Below, piece after piece: positions 27,949 through 38,862 of a DNA stretch of 64,000 bases (position 1 is the stretch's first letter; each line of letters opens with the position of its first letter). The notes beneath the pieces are model-generated. The model was not told the DNA's origin. It ran no database searches and saw only the letters and a list, made by a program, of their open reading frames with translations. Source of the DNA: Diplocarpon mali (lineage: Eukaryota > Ascomycota > Leotiomycetes > Helotiales > Drepanopezizaceae); the NCBI GenBank assembly GCA_024741835.1, contig JAENRP010000020.1:186001-250000 (forward strand), in the 5' to 3' direction. Position numbers and translations under genes: made by a program.

Positions 27949-29988
27949 TCAACACCTTTTCAGATACTCCTCCAGCCTCTCCTCAACGAGTTCTCCATTC
28001 CACGTCTCCCTCCCGGTGTCGTCCATCCCCAAAACAGGCACGCCAGCCTGCTCAATCATAAAACTCGCGGCAACACTCCCCCAAGCAGCCGCCTCAAGAA
28101 CGTCCTTACCCCTCGCCAAACCCACCGCCAACCCCCCCAGAAACCCATTGCCGCCTCCAGTCGGATCGAGCACCCTGCCCGCTGCCCCTGCGGCAAAGTA
28201 AGCTGGCAACCACCTCTCGACCCCGGTCTCCATGACCTCCTCCTCCTCCCTCACCAGCTCCCCGCTCCCATCCAGCAAGCCCGCAAACAGACTCTCCATA
28301 TCCATGTCCAGCGTCAAGCCGCCGCGGGCATAGTTCTTGGGGCGTCTCTTCCGCTTCAGACTCGGGCGGCGACTGCGCCCACCGTTTTTAGCGACGTAGC
28401 AGCCTTGCGCGCCGCAGCGGATCACGAGGGCGTAGGACTGCAGCGGCATGCTGGAGAGGAGCTGCTCGCAGGCGCGCTCGACCCAGGGGGTGGAGATGGT
28501 GTTTGTGCCTGGCAGGAGTTCGGTGTCGCCCATGAAGCCGGCGAGCTCGTTGGCATTTGGGGAACACTTTGGGGATTGGTTAGTCTTATCTCGTGCGAGG
28601 AGTGGGGATGCGGGATTTGTCTTGACGGTTGAGATGTGGGAGTTTGAGATGTGAGATGTAGCGAGACATGGGGGAGAACAGGTCTGGGGCTGGCATGGTT
28701 GACTTACGACGTCAACGTATGGGAGGGCGTTTGTACAATTCAGCAACTCGGTGGGACGGCATAGGTCGGGGACAGGTTCCCAGATGAAGAGGGGCTTCTC
28801 GGCAGTAGGATTGAGAGATTTCCGAGCTCGGAGAATGGTGGTTACGAGCTCAATGCAGCGGGTTGGCGAGCATATTAGGTGGAAGGATTTGGCGAAGAGG
28901 AGAGTGGGCGTTAAGGAGGAAGTTGTGAGGCGGAGTTTGGGACTTGTATACTTAAAAGCGCGGTTTTGGGAGGCGTCGTAGCCGTTCCAGCCACGAGTTC
29001 TAGGGTGTATTAGACGACGAATGCTAGAGGGATGGTTTCTGGACAGAGCCAGAGGTTTTTCCTTTTCTTTCCTTTCCTTTTGTTTTCTTATTTTGTTTTC
29101 TTATTTTGTTTTCTTCTTTTGTTTTCTTCTTTTGTTTTCTTCTTTTGTTTTCTTCTTTTGTTTTCCTCCTCCTCCTTCTTTCTCCTTCTCCCCTTTCCTT
29201 TCCCATGGTTATACGTGAAATAAAATAGAGAAATATACAAACTCACGTCAATCTAGTATCGTCTGGTCGGATGAGACAGGAGGTCTGCCAAGAGGCAATC
29301 TGTCTAGCGAGACTCTCTGGGAAATCTGACCCTTTGTCGACGATCCATGCCACCGTCTTGGAGGAGGGAGGAGGAGAGAATAGCCGTGCACCAAGAGCTG
29401 AGAAGGAGCCTGCTCCCCCAAGAATATCGAACACAGGCGGCGTAGGGGGAAGATAGTGAATCTCATCTGTAGCTCATCTGTCAGACTGGAGCGGGTGGCT
29501 GCATGATTACTGAGACATTTCTGGATGTTTCAATATCTGCTTCCACTGGAAAATGAGAAGTAGCAGGTTTCAAAAAGCTCTCATATATGAGATTTGTGGT
29601 ATGATTCAAGTACTGCGGCTCAAGAAGCCTTACATAGTCTGGTAGAACTTGGTATGGATTCTAGATCTTGTCCCCCACTCACTGCTTCTATTGACCCAAA
29701 GAGAAAAAGGAAAAAGAAAAGTACTAGCCACACGAGTTTTCAGAGCATTTTTGAGAAGTACATCGCCTATGAGATGAAAGGAGAAATAACATCCAACCAG
29801 TTGCAGAGCACACGAGTAGCAGTACTCTAGCAAGATATAACAGTAAATCATACCGACAGGAGGCTTGGTAGAAAATTGACATGAAGAGTTGTACACAATG
29901 CCGCGGAGAAGCAACATATCTCACCTATTATGAACATTCCCAGAGTACAGAAATCAATCTCCTGATCAGGAGCTTCCTGGTCGTCCAT
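27949..29988 (-). CDS. MAK32: pfkB-family carbohydrate kinase, Mak32-like
   Basis: Four exons, minus strand: 29925-29988, 29247-29466, 28708-28999 and 27949-28566, 397 aa. Exon 1 gives MDDQEAPDQEIDFCTLGMFI, and splicing continues IDEIHYLPPTPPVFDILGGA, the family's N-terminal strand and glycine turn. The C-terminal signature DPTGGGNGFLGGLAVGL is the pfkB ATP/substrate motif with Gly-Asn replacing the usual Gly-Asp (GxGD), as in Mak32 proteins. The catalytic Asp therefore appears to be Asn here, so kinase activity is doubtful. Yeast Mak32 is needed for stability of dsRNA killer virus. Intron 1 (458 nt) and intron 2 (246 nt) are long for this genome, and intron 2 contains a 13-bp repeat array. 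The start rests on exon 1 being in phase and on the family-like sequence. Confidence 0.85.
29082..29159. repeat. 13-bp tandem repeat inside intron 2 of the Mak32-like gene
   Basis: Six head-to-tail 13-bp units, two of GTTTTCTTATTTT and then four of GTTTTCTTCTTTT, flanked by more pyrimidine sequence. On the transcribed (minus) strand it is a purine-rich GAAGAAAAC run, which could act as splicing enhancer-like sequence. Confidence 0.95.
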
Positions 29989-30368
29989 GACCACGAACGA
30001 ACTATGAAGGTCGTCTTGGTGAATTGTATAATGTTGTTTGTGGTATCAGGTCTGCATGAGGCTCAAGCTTCTGTTGCAACTTGGGCCTGCAGCCAAGACA
30101 AACCACACGAAGTTTACCCGAGTCTAGGGCCTCTTACTCGAGCTAAGCCAAACTCCATGCGCGACAAGTGTTAGCATTCTATTCATCGCAGAAGCTTCAT
30201 ATTTTGTTGCAACCGTCGTTTCTTCGCTCTGCTCTATACCCGATCGCGTTCGCCAGCTTCACCAGAGCATCTTCAAGCCAGGCCCCCCCTCGGAAGATCC
30301 CCACTCGCACAGTACATCTTTGATTGATCTCTCACTTGGAACACCTCAGCATCGCTGCGCCCTATACC
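29989..30368. other. Divergent promoter between Mak32-like gene and CAP
   Basis: 380 bp shared 5' region of the minus-strand kinase and plus-strand CAP. No coding signal; a CT-rich stretch (30215-30300) precedes the CAP start. Confidence 0.5.
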
Positions 30369-32233
30369 ATGGCGACCAACAACATGCATAACTTGACTAC
30401 CCTCATCAAACGGTATGGTTTCTTCTCTTCTTTTTGAAAATCTCGGGCCTCTGCACTTTGAGTTGCCACTAGGAACCCAAACTTCTACCAACCATTAATC
30501 GAATGGATCTGACAGCTATCGTGAGCAGGCTAGAAGCTGCTACCTCCAGACTGGAGGATATGGCAGCGTCATCCATCGAACTACCAAACATCAATGGAGC
30601 TTCCGACACACCTGCCCCGACCGGTCCCCTTCCGGCGCCGCCTGCTCCTAAAGCTGCAGAGCCTAAGCCCGTAGTTGCGACCCTCCCCGAGTCCGTCGAA
30701 GACTTCGATAACTTCATTGCCGGTCCAGTCAGGAAGTTCGTCGACCTAAGTAATGAGTTGGGGGGAGCAGTTGCCGAGCAGGTATGCCATGACAGATGCA
30801 ACGAGAGTCAGAGCTGACCGGAACATAGGCCTCGGGCGTGTCGCGGGCATTTGCTGCACAACGGAAGTTCATTCTCATTACTACGAAAGCGAAGAAACCC
30901 GAGATGACTGATCCGATATTCATGCAACTCTTAAAGCCTTTGCAGGAGTCAATCACGGCCGTCAGCGACATCCGGGATGCGAACCGTGGCTCTCCGGTCT
31001 TCAACCAGCTCAGTGCTGTTTCCGAAAGTATAGGTGTACTTGCGTGGGTAACTGTCGAACCCAAACCGCATAAACACGTCGAAGAATCCATGGGATCTGC
31101 GCAATATTGGGGAAATCGCGTGTTGAATGAGCATAAGGAGAGGTAATGTCTATTAGGCAAAGTGCCAGGACCTTTGCTGACTTGTTGACAGCGGCCCGAA
31201 GCAGGTTGAATGGATACAATCATACTACAATGTATTCAAGGAATTGACGGAATACGTCAAGCAAACCTTCCCGACAGGCATTCCATGGAACTTCGATGGC
31301 GTACCAGCGGAGCAAGCGACGAAGTTAGTTGAATCAAATCAGTCATCACCGCCCCCTCAACCACCTGCTGCCGCCGGAGGGCTCCCACCGCCTCCGCCTC
31401 CTCCGGGACCTCCTCCACCTCCTATAAAATTCGACAATGTTCCGCCACCCCCGCCATCTTCTGGTGCTGGAGCCGGAGCAGGCCTAGAAGCTGTCTTTAA
31501 TGACTTGAATAAGGGGTCGGATGTCACAAAGGGTTTGCGGAAGGTCAACGCGGATCAGATGACACACAAGAACCCATCCTTGCGAGCCGGAGCTACGGTC
31601 CCTCAGCGAAGCGACAGTGCTTCAAGTGTCTCTTCAAATCGGGGGAAGAGTCCCGTGCCTGGCAAGAAACCCAAGCCAGAAAGCATGCGCACAAAGAAGC
31701 CTCCCGTCAAGAAACTGGATGGCAACAAATGGATCATAGTGAGCACTTACTTCGCGAGCCGTGAGAACTGTCCGTACTAAGAAGTTTAGGAAAACTATGA
31801 CAATGAATCAGCACCAGTCACTATCGAAGCATCCATTGCACATTCGATTCTCATCAGTCGCTGTAGCAAGACTACAATTATTGTCAAGGGTAAGGCCAAC
31901 GCCATCTCAATCGACAATTCTCCTCGGCTGTCTCTGGTAATCGATTCTCTGGTATCATCAGTCGATGTCATCAAATCTGCAAATTTTGCCTTGCAAGTCA
32001 TGGGCACCTTGCCAACGATTCTCTTGGACTCAGTAGACGGCGCACAGATCTACCTGGGAAAAGAAAGCATGCAAACCGAAGTCTTCTCAAGTAAATCCTC
32101 CGGGATCAACTTGAACATTATTGAAGGTGGCGAGGACGAAGATTACAAGGAAGTCCCTCTGCCCGAGCAGCTGCGAACCTATATTACTACGGAAGGGAAG
32201 ATTGTGAGCGAGATCGTAGAACATGCGGGTTGA
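30369..32233 (+). CDS. SRV2: Adenylyl cyclase-associated protein (CAP/Srv2)
   Basis: Recycles actin monomers with cofilin and binds adenylyl cyclase in Ras/cAMP signalling. Five exons, 30369-30412, 30529-30781, 30829-31142, 31192-31738 and 31790-32233, 533 aa. The N-terminal MATNNMHNLTTLIKRLEAAT and SRLEDMA form the cyclase-binding coiled coil. The helical folded domain follows (about 75-215: VEDFDNFIAGPVRKFVDLS; SAQYWGNRVLNEHKE). Then come polyproline runs (about 265-300), a WH2-like basic region (LRKVNADQMTHKNP) and the C-terminal beta-helix CARP/C-CAP domain (about 385-533: GNKWIIENYDNE; SKSSGINLNIIEG). The first junction is placed at GAGCAG/GCTAGAA because it gives the family KRLEAATSRLE reading. 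All key regions are present. Confidence 0.95.
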
Positions 32234-34368
32234 GAAGTATGTTCGGTAGATTTAGAAAACTGTAGTATATGGGTGTAACTATCTTCCAAAGGAGTTGGGC
32301 CCGGGCTTGCTTGGTTTCACTCGAGCTCTGACGGAGTCTAAAGCAGCTTGGCTGTTGGGTTTCTACTTGTCTGTTTACCATTGAATTGACATGCATGTGA
32401 CTGACAGCCAACTCCAGCAGGCCTGCTACTACCAACTAATCCGCGTATTGATTTTCCATGTTATTATTCATTCATGTGGCTAGTCTGCAGGACAAACCAT
32501 TTTTGAACGAGGATGGAGTGGAGGTATGCCCAACTGAAGTATACTACCCTGCAAATATTGTCGCTTAATATGAGGGATAATGTAGAAGTAGCCCACACCA
32601 GCGCAAAAGGTTCCCGATGTGAAAACAGCTTATGTCTGGACTTGCGCAGAATAGCTAATTCCTCTCAAGAATTCCACATCTATCTGTATGAAGGAAAATG
32701 GCAAAACTAACAAAACTGTGTTGATATATCAAGGTGTTCCTCAATTCGCAGATGTGCGGCTTCTGTGGATCGAACACAGTGCCTCCAGATTATCACTATC
32801 TGAAGTTCACTTCAGTCTGGCGCTCTCCCAAGTGAGCTAAAGCCGCTCAGATATTGTGCTCAATTGGCCCTATCAGAATACTCATTGCATGTTGCGTAGT
32901 ATTCCTCTTTCACTAGTTGTGGGCTGGGAGTGGAGCTGTTAGTGCTGGTGCTAGTGCCGGTGCTGGTCGTTCTGCTAGGCTCGTTGGACCTGAGAAGTGC
33001 CCATTTCAAAAGGTTAGTAGGAGTTGTAGACGGCTTGTGGGAGTTGGGCTTGGGGCGGAGTGGATATGTTAGGATAGGAGTAGGAGTAGGGGTAGTAGTT
33101 GTGTTCACTGTTGTGAAAAGACATTCTGGGCTATAAACGTATCTAGAGTGGAGTAGGTTACTATGCGTGCTCTTAAGAGCTCTTTATCAAGGGAATTTAT
33201 CATAGGACTGCTTATTTTGTCTAGCTTTGTCTCTATATCTGCTTCTTTAAATAGCACGTCTCAGGTAATCGAATGACTGAGAAAAAGTGGCTGGGTTTGC
33301 AGAAACGGTTAAGATTTTTCCTTATAGACTCTATACATTGGTACCGGAAGAATAAGAAGAAAATCGGAAATCACCAGTGGTAAAAAGTACCTAGCCTCAT
33401 CGGGGCATGTAGCCACAACTCCACGTATCTAGTCAGCTTCTGCGGGACGTTATCTACTGCTCCCTACCTGGAATCGATTTGTGGGTTTGATTCGCATATA
33501 TCGTTGCTGTGACTTCTGGATATGCTCGATCTCATTTTATATCCCGACCTTTTTCATAAAACGCCTGCTTTTTAACGCTTCGCACGGAAAGAGCGCTAAA
33601 ACGTACTTGATTATCCGTAGAGGAAAAATTGTGAGTGTGTTGGCGCAGGCTCGTGGTCTACGGTGTTTGATATCCGGGCGGATCGGGGGATATCATAAAA
33701 GAAACCCCGATTCTGGCCGTTACCTTGGGCTTGCGTAGAGAATAGTCGATGACTGTTAGTCTGCTTCTGTAATACCTTGGATAGATTTAATTCGAAAGTC
33801 ATTGGATTTGTCAGTGTCGGGGAAGAATTGCCTCTGAAACCACTTTCATTTATTCGTTTAGTCTTTGCCCTGGTCCTGAAATTGACCATTGCGTCTTCCA
33901 TTCGTTCCTCTAGGTAACTTGCTAGGCAACTGGAAGCATATGGCTAGACCTTTACTGCCTCCACCACGGAGAACTGATGAGAACACGGCTTTGCAGGCCA
34001 GCGAATGCTTGTAGTCTTGACAAAACTTTCTTTAGATATGGCGGTCATCAGGTGGACGTGTGTAGATTGGACGTGTAGCTGTGTTGCCGCTTGCGTAATA
34101 ATGTCTATCCGAGGTGGAGAGAAATAGAGACAATAACAAGGTACTAAGAGGCCATTACACTTGCATCATAGATTGAAGAAGCTGCATCTTCTCGATTGGT
34201 CCCTGCCATGGTCCGAGAAGCCAACCCTCAAGTTAGATAATCACCATACCCCATCTCAGCAGAGCTCTATACGCCGCGCATTCATATGGATCTGGGCGAG
34301 AATTGCAGTGTAGCCGAGCTGTTTCATGACTCTGGAGATATTTACACGCCCTTGCCCTCCGTCTCAAC
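32234..34368. other. 2.1-kb gene-free, AT-rich stretch
   Basis: Only short frames. Contains imperfect GTGCTGGTGCTAGTG and GGAGTAGGAGTAGGGGTAGTAG repeats (32940-33100) and AT-rich sequence (33150-33650). No RNA gene or domain recognised. Confidence 0.45.
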
Positions 34369-34796
34369 CTATGCTTTGTCCTCCTTCACCTTTGCCTCGT
34401 GCTCCTTGATCTGTTTGCTCCAACTATGGATGATCAGTACTATGCTTCCCGAAGAACAGGATCAGAGTAACGTACTGCCGACTGGGGAAGAATCGACCCT
34501 CTTCAGGGAACTTTGTCCGGAACTCCCTCTCTGCACTCAGCTTCCACACCAATCCCGTCAGGCCCGCGATAACAAGACCGAAGACCGCCGTATTCGCTTT
34601 CCAATTCGATGGTTGAGAGTACCAGCCACCAGCCGGTGACCAAACATGCTTTGGGTATCTAGCTTCGTCAGGACATCAAAGAGGTGGATTCGAGGAGTGC
34701 GGATTGCTCGCGATTGACTTACGGGATCTTGCCGCCGCCGCCCTGAAGTCTGTCAGTAGCCATGCTTAACGATACCTTAAGCTTTCAACGTACCAT
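34369..34796 (-). CDS. Small conserved single-pass membrane protein, probably mitochondrial
   Basis: Four exons, minus strand: 34794-34796 (ATG only), 34723-34742 (20 nt), 34476-34658 and 34369-34423, 86 aa. The protein starts MGGGGKIPYPKHVWSPAGGW and continues YSQPSNWKANT. One hydrophobic segment at about 32-47 (VFGLVIAGLTGLVWKL) is followed by a charged tail (FPEEGRFFPSRHW; KQIKEHEAKVKEDKA). All four junctions keep frame and have good consensus sites. Length, the Trp/Tyr/Pro-rich N-terminus and one TM resemble small accessory subunits of respiratory complexes, but I cannot name the family. The nearest neighbour, divergently transcribed 220 bp away, is mitochondrial ribosomal protein mL44, which fits a mitochondrial role. 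Confidence 0.78.
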
Positions 34797-35016
34797 ATTG
34801 ATCAATTGCTCGTCTTTGCGGGTTGGAGTTTAACTCCTAAGGTTGGTCGTTGAAGCTCGGATAGCTTGTCGCGATTACTAGCGCTTCACGTGGCAGCGCC
34901 CATGATGATTTGAGACTCGCGAAATTTTTGGGTCAGGGACCAGAATTCAACCCAGCCTCATCCCGCCAACTTCCCCCCTTCATTTGCACGGCCCAGCAGA
35001 GGAAGTGTCTGGACCG

Positions 35017-36228
35017 ATGAAGAGAATCAGATTGGAACGGTTGGGCGGCCAATTGCTCTCGCCACCCACACGACCATCCTGTCTATGGCCTACGCTCTCG
35101 AGCTCAACGCGCTGTGTAGCTCGCAGCCCGCAGCAATCGCGGTCGCAGTCCTCGTCTACCAAACCCAACAATATTATTTTCGAAGATGAAAACGTATCGC
35201 CAGGAGATTCTCACAAGGTTGACAAGCCGCAACGGAGAAGTCGTTCGAGCCCCTTTCCCTCACCACTTCCCACAGCGGCGTTGAAGTCTGCTAAGCTCGC
35301 TGCTCTGCATGCGCGGCTGTCACTACCTAAAAAGCTGCCGTTACAGACCATGGCACGTACGCTGGTCGACCCCTCCGCAGACTCGGACTTGCGGTTCAAT
35401 AATGCTGCATTGGCTCAAGTCGGTGGCTCTATAATATCTCTCCACGTCTCTGAATACCTTCTCTGCACATACCCGCGACTCCCTATCTCAGTGCTCTACG
35501 CCGCAGCATACGCCTACAATGGGCCCAAGACTTTACAGATGATAGGCCGGGAATGGGGCGTGGAAACTGCAGCGGCTCCAGGATCAGAAGTCGACCCGGG
35601 TTATTTGCAGTTCTCCAAGTTACAACCTGGAGCAGAAGTTCGGGCGCAGGTGGGCAGTACGAGACCTAACGATAACTTTAACTACAGACGGGGGATAAGC
35701 AGTAGAGTGGTGTATGATGATGAGTTTGGAGACACAATCGCAAAAGAAAAGGACGAGACGGCACCTTTGCCGACTGAAACTGCTTACTCAAATTTTGTGA
35801 AGGCGGTAGTGGGCGGCTTATATTTGCATGCTGGGCGAGAGGCGGCGAAATCTTTCGTAAAGCAGCATGTTCTGAGCAGACACCTTGAGCTCTCGACACT
35901 GTTCCAGTTCAAGGAGCCGGTGAGGGAACTGTCGAGGTTGTGTCAACGTGAGGGTCTCGATTATCCCACAGCGAGGATACTGAGTGAGACGGGACGGAGG
36001 AGCAGGACACCTGTGTTCGTGGTAGGGATTTACAGCGGCAATGATCAGCTCGGAGAGGGCGCTGGATCGCATTTGTCAGAGGCGAGGATCAGGGCGAGCG
36101 TCAATGCTCTGAAGTCATGGTATCTGTATAGCCCGGGGAGCAACGTACCTATGCCGAGCGATACGGAAGATCCACACTCGAAGCCTTGGGAGCCGGTGCA
36201 TATCGACATTGGAGAGATCATCATATAG
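35017..36228 (+). CDS. MRPL3: Mitochondrial large ribosomal subunit protein mL44 (RNase III-like)
   Basis: Single exon, 403 aa from the ATG at 35017. The N-terminal about 75 residues are rich in Arg/Ser/Pro with almost no acidic residues (MKRIRLERLGGQLLSPPTRP), as in a mitochondrial presequence. An RNase III-like fold spans about 120-320 (NNAALAQVGGSIISLHVSEY; TETAYSNFVKAVVGGLYLHA), with the typical catalytic acidic signature degraded, as in mL44. A C-terminal dsRNA-binding-like segment follows (about 320-390: TPVFVVGIYSGNDQLGEGAG; ARIRASVNALKSWY). Yeast Mrpl3 is the orthologue. The frame is open upstream to 34984 but without ATG, so the first ATG is used. Shares a 220-bp divergent promoter with the small membrane protein. 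Confidence 0.9.
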   Translation: MKRIRLERLGGQLLSPPTRPSCLWPTLSSSTRCVARSPQQSRSQSSSTKPNNIIFEDENVSPGDSHKVDKPQRRSRSSPFPSPLPTAALKSAKLAALHARLSLPKKLPLQTMARTLVDPSADSDLRFNNAALAQVGGSIISLHVSEYLLCTYPRLPISVLYAAAYAYNGPKTLQMIGREWGVETAAAPGSEVDPGYLQFSKLQPGAEVRAQVGSTRPNDNFNYRRGISSRVVYDDEFGDTIAKEKDETAPLPTETAYSNFVKAVVGGLYLHAGREAAKSFVKQHVLSRHLELSTLFQFKEPVRELSRLCQREGLDYPTARILSETGRRSRTPVFVVGIYSGNDQLGEGAGSHLSEARIRASVNALKSWYLYSPGSNVPMPSDTEDPHSKPWEPVHIDIGEIII

Positions 36229-36708
36229 CTCGTAATATATGTTGCTACCGTCCGATGGGGTAGGACTGCTTTGAAACCACCGGCTCCTGTATATTATTGG
36301 AATCTCCTTGCGTCAAATGCACACAGGAGCTCATGTCGTGGTTGGAGTATGTGTGCAAATAGTTGCAGAGTATAAGGACCGTGCAGACTCAAATAGTACA
36401 CCCAGCTATCGAGCTCTGGAAAGAGAAATCCTGTGCAAGGTGAAATGTCGCATTTTGGCTCTATACTGTGTGATGTGTCTACTATGGAAACTATTCTGCT
36501 ACTCAAGTACCAGCGGCAGAAACCTAAGTGCATAATACAACTCGATGGTGTAAAAACCAACAAGCAACGTCCTATGTAGCCAGAGCAGTCACTTCCTCGA
36601 ACGCCGTAATACCCTCAGTAAACGCAGGTCACTGGAGCCATTAGTTAGATTTTCCGTGTCCCCATGCCATGACGTTGTGCTCCTTACCGAAATCGAAAAT
36701 TCGGGGTA
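36229..36708. other. Convergent intergenic region
   Basis: 480 bp between convergent mL44 and La genes; 3' UTRs only, no coding signal seen. Confidence 0.5.
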
Positions 36709-38331
36709 TCATGCTGCAACCTCAGTTTGAACATCAACTTTCTTGGCCGGCTTATCTTCACATCCATCATCCTCCCGAGCCCGCTTTTGTCTGTTGGATG
36801 ATGCCTCTCCGGACGAATCCTCAGTCTTGGCGGCGAGAGAATCTTCATTATCAGCCTCGCTGTTTGTTGATTAGTATATGCTCTGCTGATATCAAAGTCT
36901 GCACAGGGTCGTACTTGGCCTTTTCCTCGTTTCGGCTCTGGTCTCCTCGGCCACGTCCATTGTTCTCACGCTTTCCACCCCTTCCTCCCTTTCTGTCTCC
37001 ACGGTTGTTGTGTTTGCGGTTATTACGATTGTCCTTGAAGCCGGCGGCACGGTCCTCCTCGCGACGCTTCTTCCAGTCATCTGGATCCCGATCACGATTC
37101 TCCCGAGTCTGGCCATCCCGACGGTCGTTGCCATTGCGACGATCATTGCCTCTGTAGCCTCCCCGACCACGGCCTCTGCCGCGTCCTCTACCGTTGCCAC
37201 TGAATCGTTGCAATTGGGGCTCGATCTTACCATCCTTGATATCTTGCTCCTTCTGCTTGATGTAGCTAAAAGTTATCAGCAAATATCCAGGCTCTTTTGA
37301 CGTTGTAGATGGCGGGTTTGGTGACCTGTATCAATTGCGCGGGCCGCTTTTTCCGAAGGTTGCAAAATAGAGTGCATAGACCGAGAAACTTACTCTTGCT
37401 TGCTCTGAATCTTCAGAACATGAGTTCCTTTCCATAAAGGCTTGGGTTCCAGCTTCATGAACTTCTCAGCTGTCTCCTCATCTTGGAACTCCACGAAAAC
37501 AGAGCCCTTAAAGAGCTTGCTGTCGGTACGTCGCAGGCGAACGCATCTGGTTGGACCATATGGAGCGAAGAATGCTTCGATATCGAACTGAGAACTGGGA
37601 TCCTCGTCTCCGAAACCCTTTGCATAGACAGAACGAGAAGTGCTCTTGTGTGCTGGAATGCTTGGGTCGTATGGAGTCTTTCGGCTGATTTGTTCAGCGC
37701 CCTCAGGGCCAGAAACGACAAGAAAGCTGCTTTCCCGAAGAGCAGCAACGACAGCACTTTCCGGCTGGAAACGTTTCATGCGTCCAAAGGAGCAGATCTT
37801 GGAAATGGAGACCGGAAGGTTCGAAGCTCCGCCTGTCAATTCCCATAGATACTCGTCCTCTGGAAGATTGGAGTCGGAGAAGTAGAATTCAACCTTTCAA
37901 GAAGTGTCAGTATGTTAGGTGAGAGCGATTGGATTGCGAATTTCTACCTGAGCGCGGATGAGTTTCGGGTCGTCGCTGCGAGGCAATACTTGGGGGTTGT
38001 ATTTGCTGTTGTTCGAGCCCTCGAAGTCGGTAGCAGAAGCTTTCAAAGTACTATCCTCCGAAGAATGCTGTTTACGCTTAAGGTCTTTCTCCTCGCTTTC
38101 CTCGCTCTTGGATCCTGCAGCAGTGCCATTATCTCCTTTCTCTTCTACAACTTCCCCCTTGACTTCAGCAGAGCCATTCGCTGGCTTGCCTACAGCCTCA
38201 GTAACGGTCGCAGCCTCATCTGTGACAGTGGGTACAGATTGGTCGCCGCCTTCTTGCTTGACAGTTTGGTCCTTGGGGAGGGAGGTGGCCGATGGGTCTG
38301 GCTGAGTGGCGTCAACTGGGGTAGCCGACAT
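36709..38331 (-). CDS. LHP1: La-domain RNA-binding protein (Lhp1/La homologue)
   Basis: Binds 3' oligo(U) ends of RNA polymerase III transcripts and chaperones pre-tRNA; nuclear. Four exons, minus strand: 37948-38331, 37394-37893, 36915-37265 and 36709-36859, 461 aa. An acidic, disordered N-terminus (1-115) precedes the La motif (about 120-210; VEFYFSDSNLPEDEYLWELT, with RAQ immediately before the exon junction). An RRM spans about 230-320 (SVYAKGFGDE; GSVFVEFQDEETAEKFM). A basic tail rich in RG/RGR/DRR repeats follows, then an acidic end with KRARED and KPAKK (bipartite NLS-like). The last intron (36860-36914) has a textbook TACTAAT branch site. Retaining it would end the protein after about 20 other residues. 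The ATG at 38331 is chosen as the start; another in-frame ATG lies 42 nt upstream. Confidence 0.93.
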
Positions 38332-38862
38332 GGTGACCCTGTGTATGTTCTTAGAAGGTGAGAACGCAATCAAAGATATTTATTAAGATTTGGCGGAATG
38401 CGTTCGCTGGAAAGAATATTTTGTGAGGTGGGTTGGCTAGCTACTGCTGGTGGTCTTACTATTATAGGCGGTGAATTAATGACTGCAAATGTAACTCGGG
38501 ACGGCCTGAGATGGCGGGGTGAGGGAGCTGGTGATGTCGCAAAGACGAGTAGAACATGCGATTAACGTCGCAAAGAGACCACTTACTATCAATCCCACGC
38601 GCTTCACCAGCTCGAAATGATCTTTGGACGGCACAATTCCGAAAGGTGTTGATCTGCTTTTTCGAATTCTTGCTCTTTTGAAAACTTCTGCGCGCGAGCG
38701 GGGAGCGAAGCTCGAATACGCTTGCGGCCGCTTGCCTAAACCTAACCGAGTCAAGCCCCAGAGTCGCTTGTAGGTCAGGGTAGGCTTTTGAACCTCAGTC
38801 ATCCGGAGAATGTATCGAGTCTTGTGGTAATCCCCAACTCTCCTACAGCCAATTATTCCGCC
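38332..38862. other. Divergent promoter between La and Nam9 genes
   Basis: 530 bp shared 5' region. Frames across it are not convincing; a short AT-rich patch (38370-38480) is present. Confidence 0.5.

Noticed and set aside
36669..38361. Plus-strand frames of 96-162 codons over the La gene
   Set aside because: Antisense shadows of the La exons, which carry the conserved domains.
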